Positions 63,100 through 64,000 of a stretch of DNA of 64,000 nt are shown in pieces. A model generated the notes under the pieces. That model saw only the letters and a list, made by a program, of their open reading frames with translations. It did not search any database and had not been told where the DNA came from. The DNA lies in NCBI RefSeq assembly GCF_039696035.1, contig NZ_CP155567.1, positions 4,211,001-4,275,000 on the forward strand, in the 5' to 3' direction. A program made the translations under genes and the position numbers. The stretch comes from Microbulbifer sp. SAOS-129_SWC. Lineage in GTDB: Bacteria; Pseudomonadota; Gammaproteobacteria; Pseudomonadales; Cellvibrionaceae. Positions within the stretch are counted from its first letter, which is position 1; each line of letters starts with the position of its first letter.

Positions 63100-64000
63100 A
63101 TGACGCAGAAACTCAGCAGGCGAATGTTCTTGGGGGGAGCGGCCTCGGCCCTGTCACTGGCCGCCGCCAGTGGTAGCGGCCTGGCGCGGGCCGCCGCAGA
63201 GGCACCGACACCGATACGGCCACTGTACGGGCCGGCGCCGGGGGTGGCCAAACTCAATGCCAACGAAAACCCCTACGGGCCCAGCCCCAAGGCACTGAAA
63301 GCGATCATGCAGGCGAGCCAGAAGGGCGCCTACTATGTCAGCGACAGTGTGATGAAACTGAAATCCATGATCGCCGAACGTCACGGGCTGACACCCGATC
63401 ACGTGGTACTCGGCTCCGGCTCCAGCGCCGGCCTCACCGCCGCCGCTATCGTCGCCGGACACAAAGGCAATATCCTCGGCCCGGACCTGTTTTGGGACAC
63501 CACCGCAAAAGTGGTGGAAGTGCAGGATATCGGCACGATCAAGCGTTTGCCGAAACTGCCGTCGATGGCCATCGACCTGGACGCCATGTACGACGCCATC
63601 GACGATTCCATCGCCATGGTGCAGGTAACCAACCCGAACAATCCCACCGGCCTGCTGATCGAGCCGGCGCGCATGCGCAGCTTCTGCATCAAAGCCTCGA
63701 AAAAGACCACCGTGCTGGCCGATGAGGCCTACAACGAACTGACCGACGGCGGTGAAGCCAACAGCATGATTCCGTTGATCAAGGACGGCCACGACGTGAT
63801 CGTCGCGCGCACCTTCTCCAAGATCTACGGCCTCGCCGGTATGCGCGTGGGCTACCTGATTGCGCAGCCCGAACGCATCGCGGAAATGCAGCGCTTCGGT
63901 ATCGGCTGGTACGGCCTCAACCAGGCCGGCCTGGCCGCGGCCATTGCCAGCTACGAAGACCACGAGTTCATGGGCTTCTGCCGCAGCAAGGTCAAGGAGG
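63100..64000 (+). CDS. Tat-exported aminotransferase (HisC-like), N-terminal part
   Basis: 300 residues are visible; the gene runs off the right edge. A twin-arginine signal LSRRMFLGGAASALSLAAA precedes a class I/II aminotransferase fold: VAKLNANENPYGPSPKALK, LGSGSSAGLTAAAIV, VTNPNNPTGLLIEPARMR, VLADEAYNELT (Asp, Tyr), VARTFSKIYGLAGMRVGYL (Schiff-base Lys). The family resembles histidinol-phosphate aminotransferases, but those are cytosolic, so this periplasmic form must act on another substrate. AGGGGAAAAATA precedes the ATG. Confidence 0.9.
   Translation, partial: MTQKLSRRMFLGGAASALSLAAASGSGLARAAAEAPTPIRPLYGPAPGVAKLNANENPYGPSPKALKAIMQASQKGAYYVSDSVMKLKSMIAERHGLTPDHVVLGSGSSAGLTAAAIVAGHKGNILGPDLFWDTTAKVVEVQDIGTIKRLPKLPSMAIDLDAMYDAIDDSIAMVQVTNPNNPTGLLIEPARMRSFCIKASKKTTVLADEAYNELTDGGEANSMIPLIKDGHDVIVARTFSKIYGLAGMRVGYLIAQPERIAEMQRFGIGWYGLNQAGLAAAIASYEDHEFMGFCRSKVKE

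Overview
The window reads as the chromosome of a GC-rich, marine-type gammaproteobacterium. The gene content (TonB-dependent receptor, M16, S8 and S9 peptidases, Tat-exported aminotransferase, CPXCG protein, SPFH lipoprotein) fits Cellvibrionales, perhaps Microbulbifer, but this assignment is an inference from protein style. No rRNA, tRNA, CRISPR array or phage module was recognised.

Layout. 1-10.8 kb: the start of a TonB-dependent receptor, a nitrilase-family amidohydrolase, an MFS exporter, a RAYT (REP-associated tyrosine transposase) framed by two inverted REPINs, a degenerate MocR-type regulator, an HdeD-like protein, and a catabolic pair (class III omega-aminotransferase plus succinate-semialdehyde-type dehydrogenase) with a divergent LysR regulator. 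10.9-21.5 kb: an AT-richer accessory island. It is a row of promoterless small genes, all on the + strand, each followed by an integron attC site, with no integron integrase in the window (a CALIN-type array). Two related IS110-family elements (one intact, one decayed) sit at the same point of two different attC sites, and two copies of one IS3-family element (one intact, one decayed) sit in the array. 21.5-26.7 kb: small single-domain genes (VOC, DUF3592, DUF3147, NTF2-like, GNAT, cupin, FMN reductase) and two exported proteins. 26.8-30.2 kb: a phosphonate/selenate-type ABC importer operon with a fused double permease and a cupin.

30.2-43.5 kb: a membrane protein, a CDP-alcohol phosphatidyltransferase, an MBL-fold protein, lipases, an S9 peptidase lipoprotein, a leftward run of small envelope proteins (SIMPL, RcnB-like, VOC, DUF2007, TPR-TonB), a PuuC-like aldehyde dehydrogenase, a short asparaginase-domain protein and an FAH-family hydrolase. 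43.6-51.1 kb: central metabolism, with serA, rarD, a hydrolase, a threonine aldolase, a REP cluster, then fba and pgk. 51.2-64 kb: a hydrolase/CPXCG/globin group, an M16 protease lipoprotein, an S8 protease with a PA insert, an SPFH lipoprotein divergent from a DUF350-transglutaminase pair, a diguanylate cyclase, a TauE/SafE permease and the start of a Tat-exported aminotransferase.

The most interesting material is: the attC array with two IS110-family insertions, whose upstream noncoding ends look like guide (bridge) RNAs carrying a copy of the attC target sequence; the RAYT with mirror-image REPINs and a dispersed REP family whose stem covaries; and a MocR-type regulator that has lost its PLP lysine and gained a C-terminal domain.
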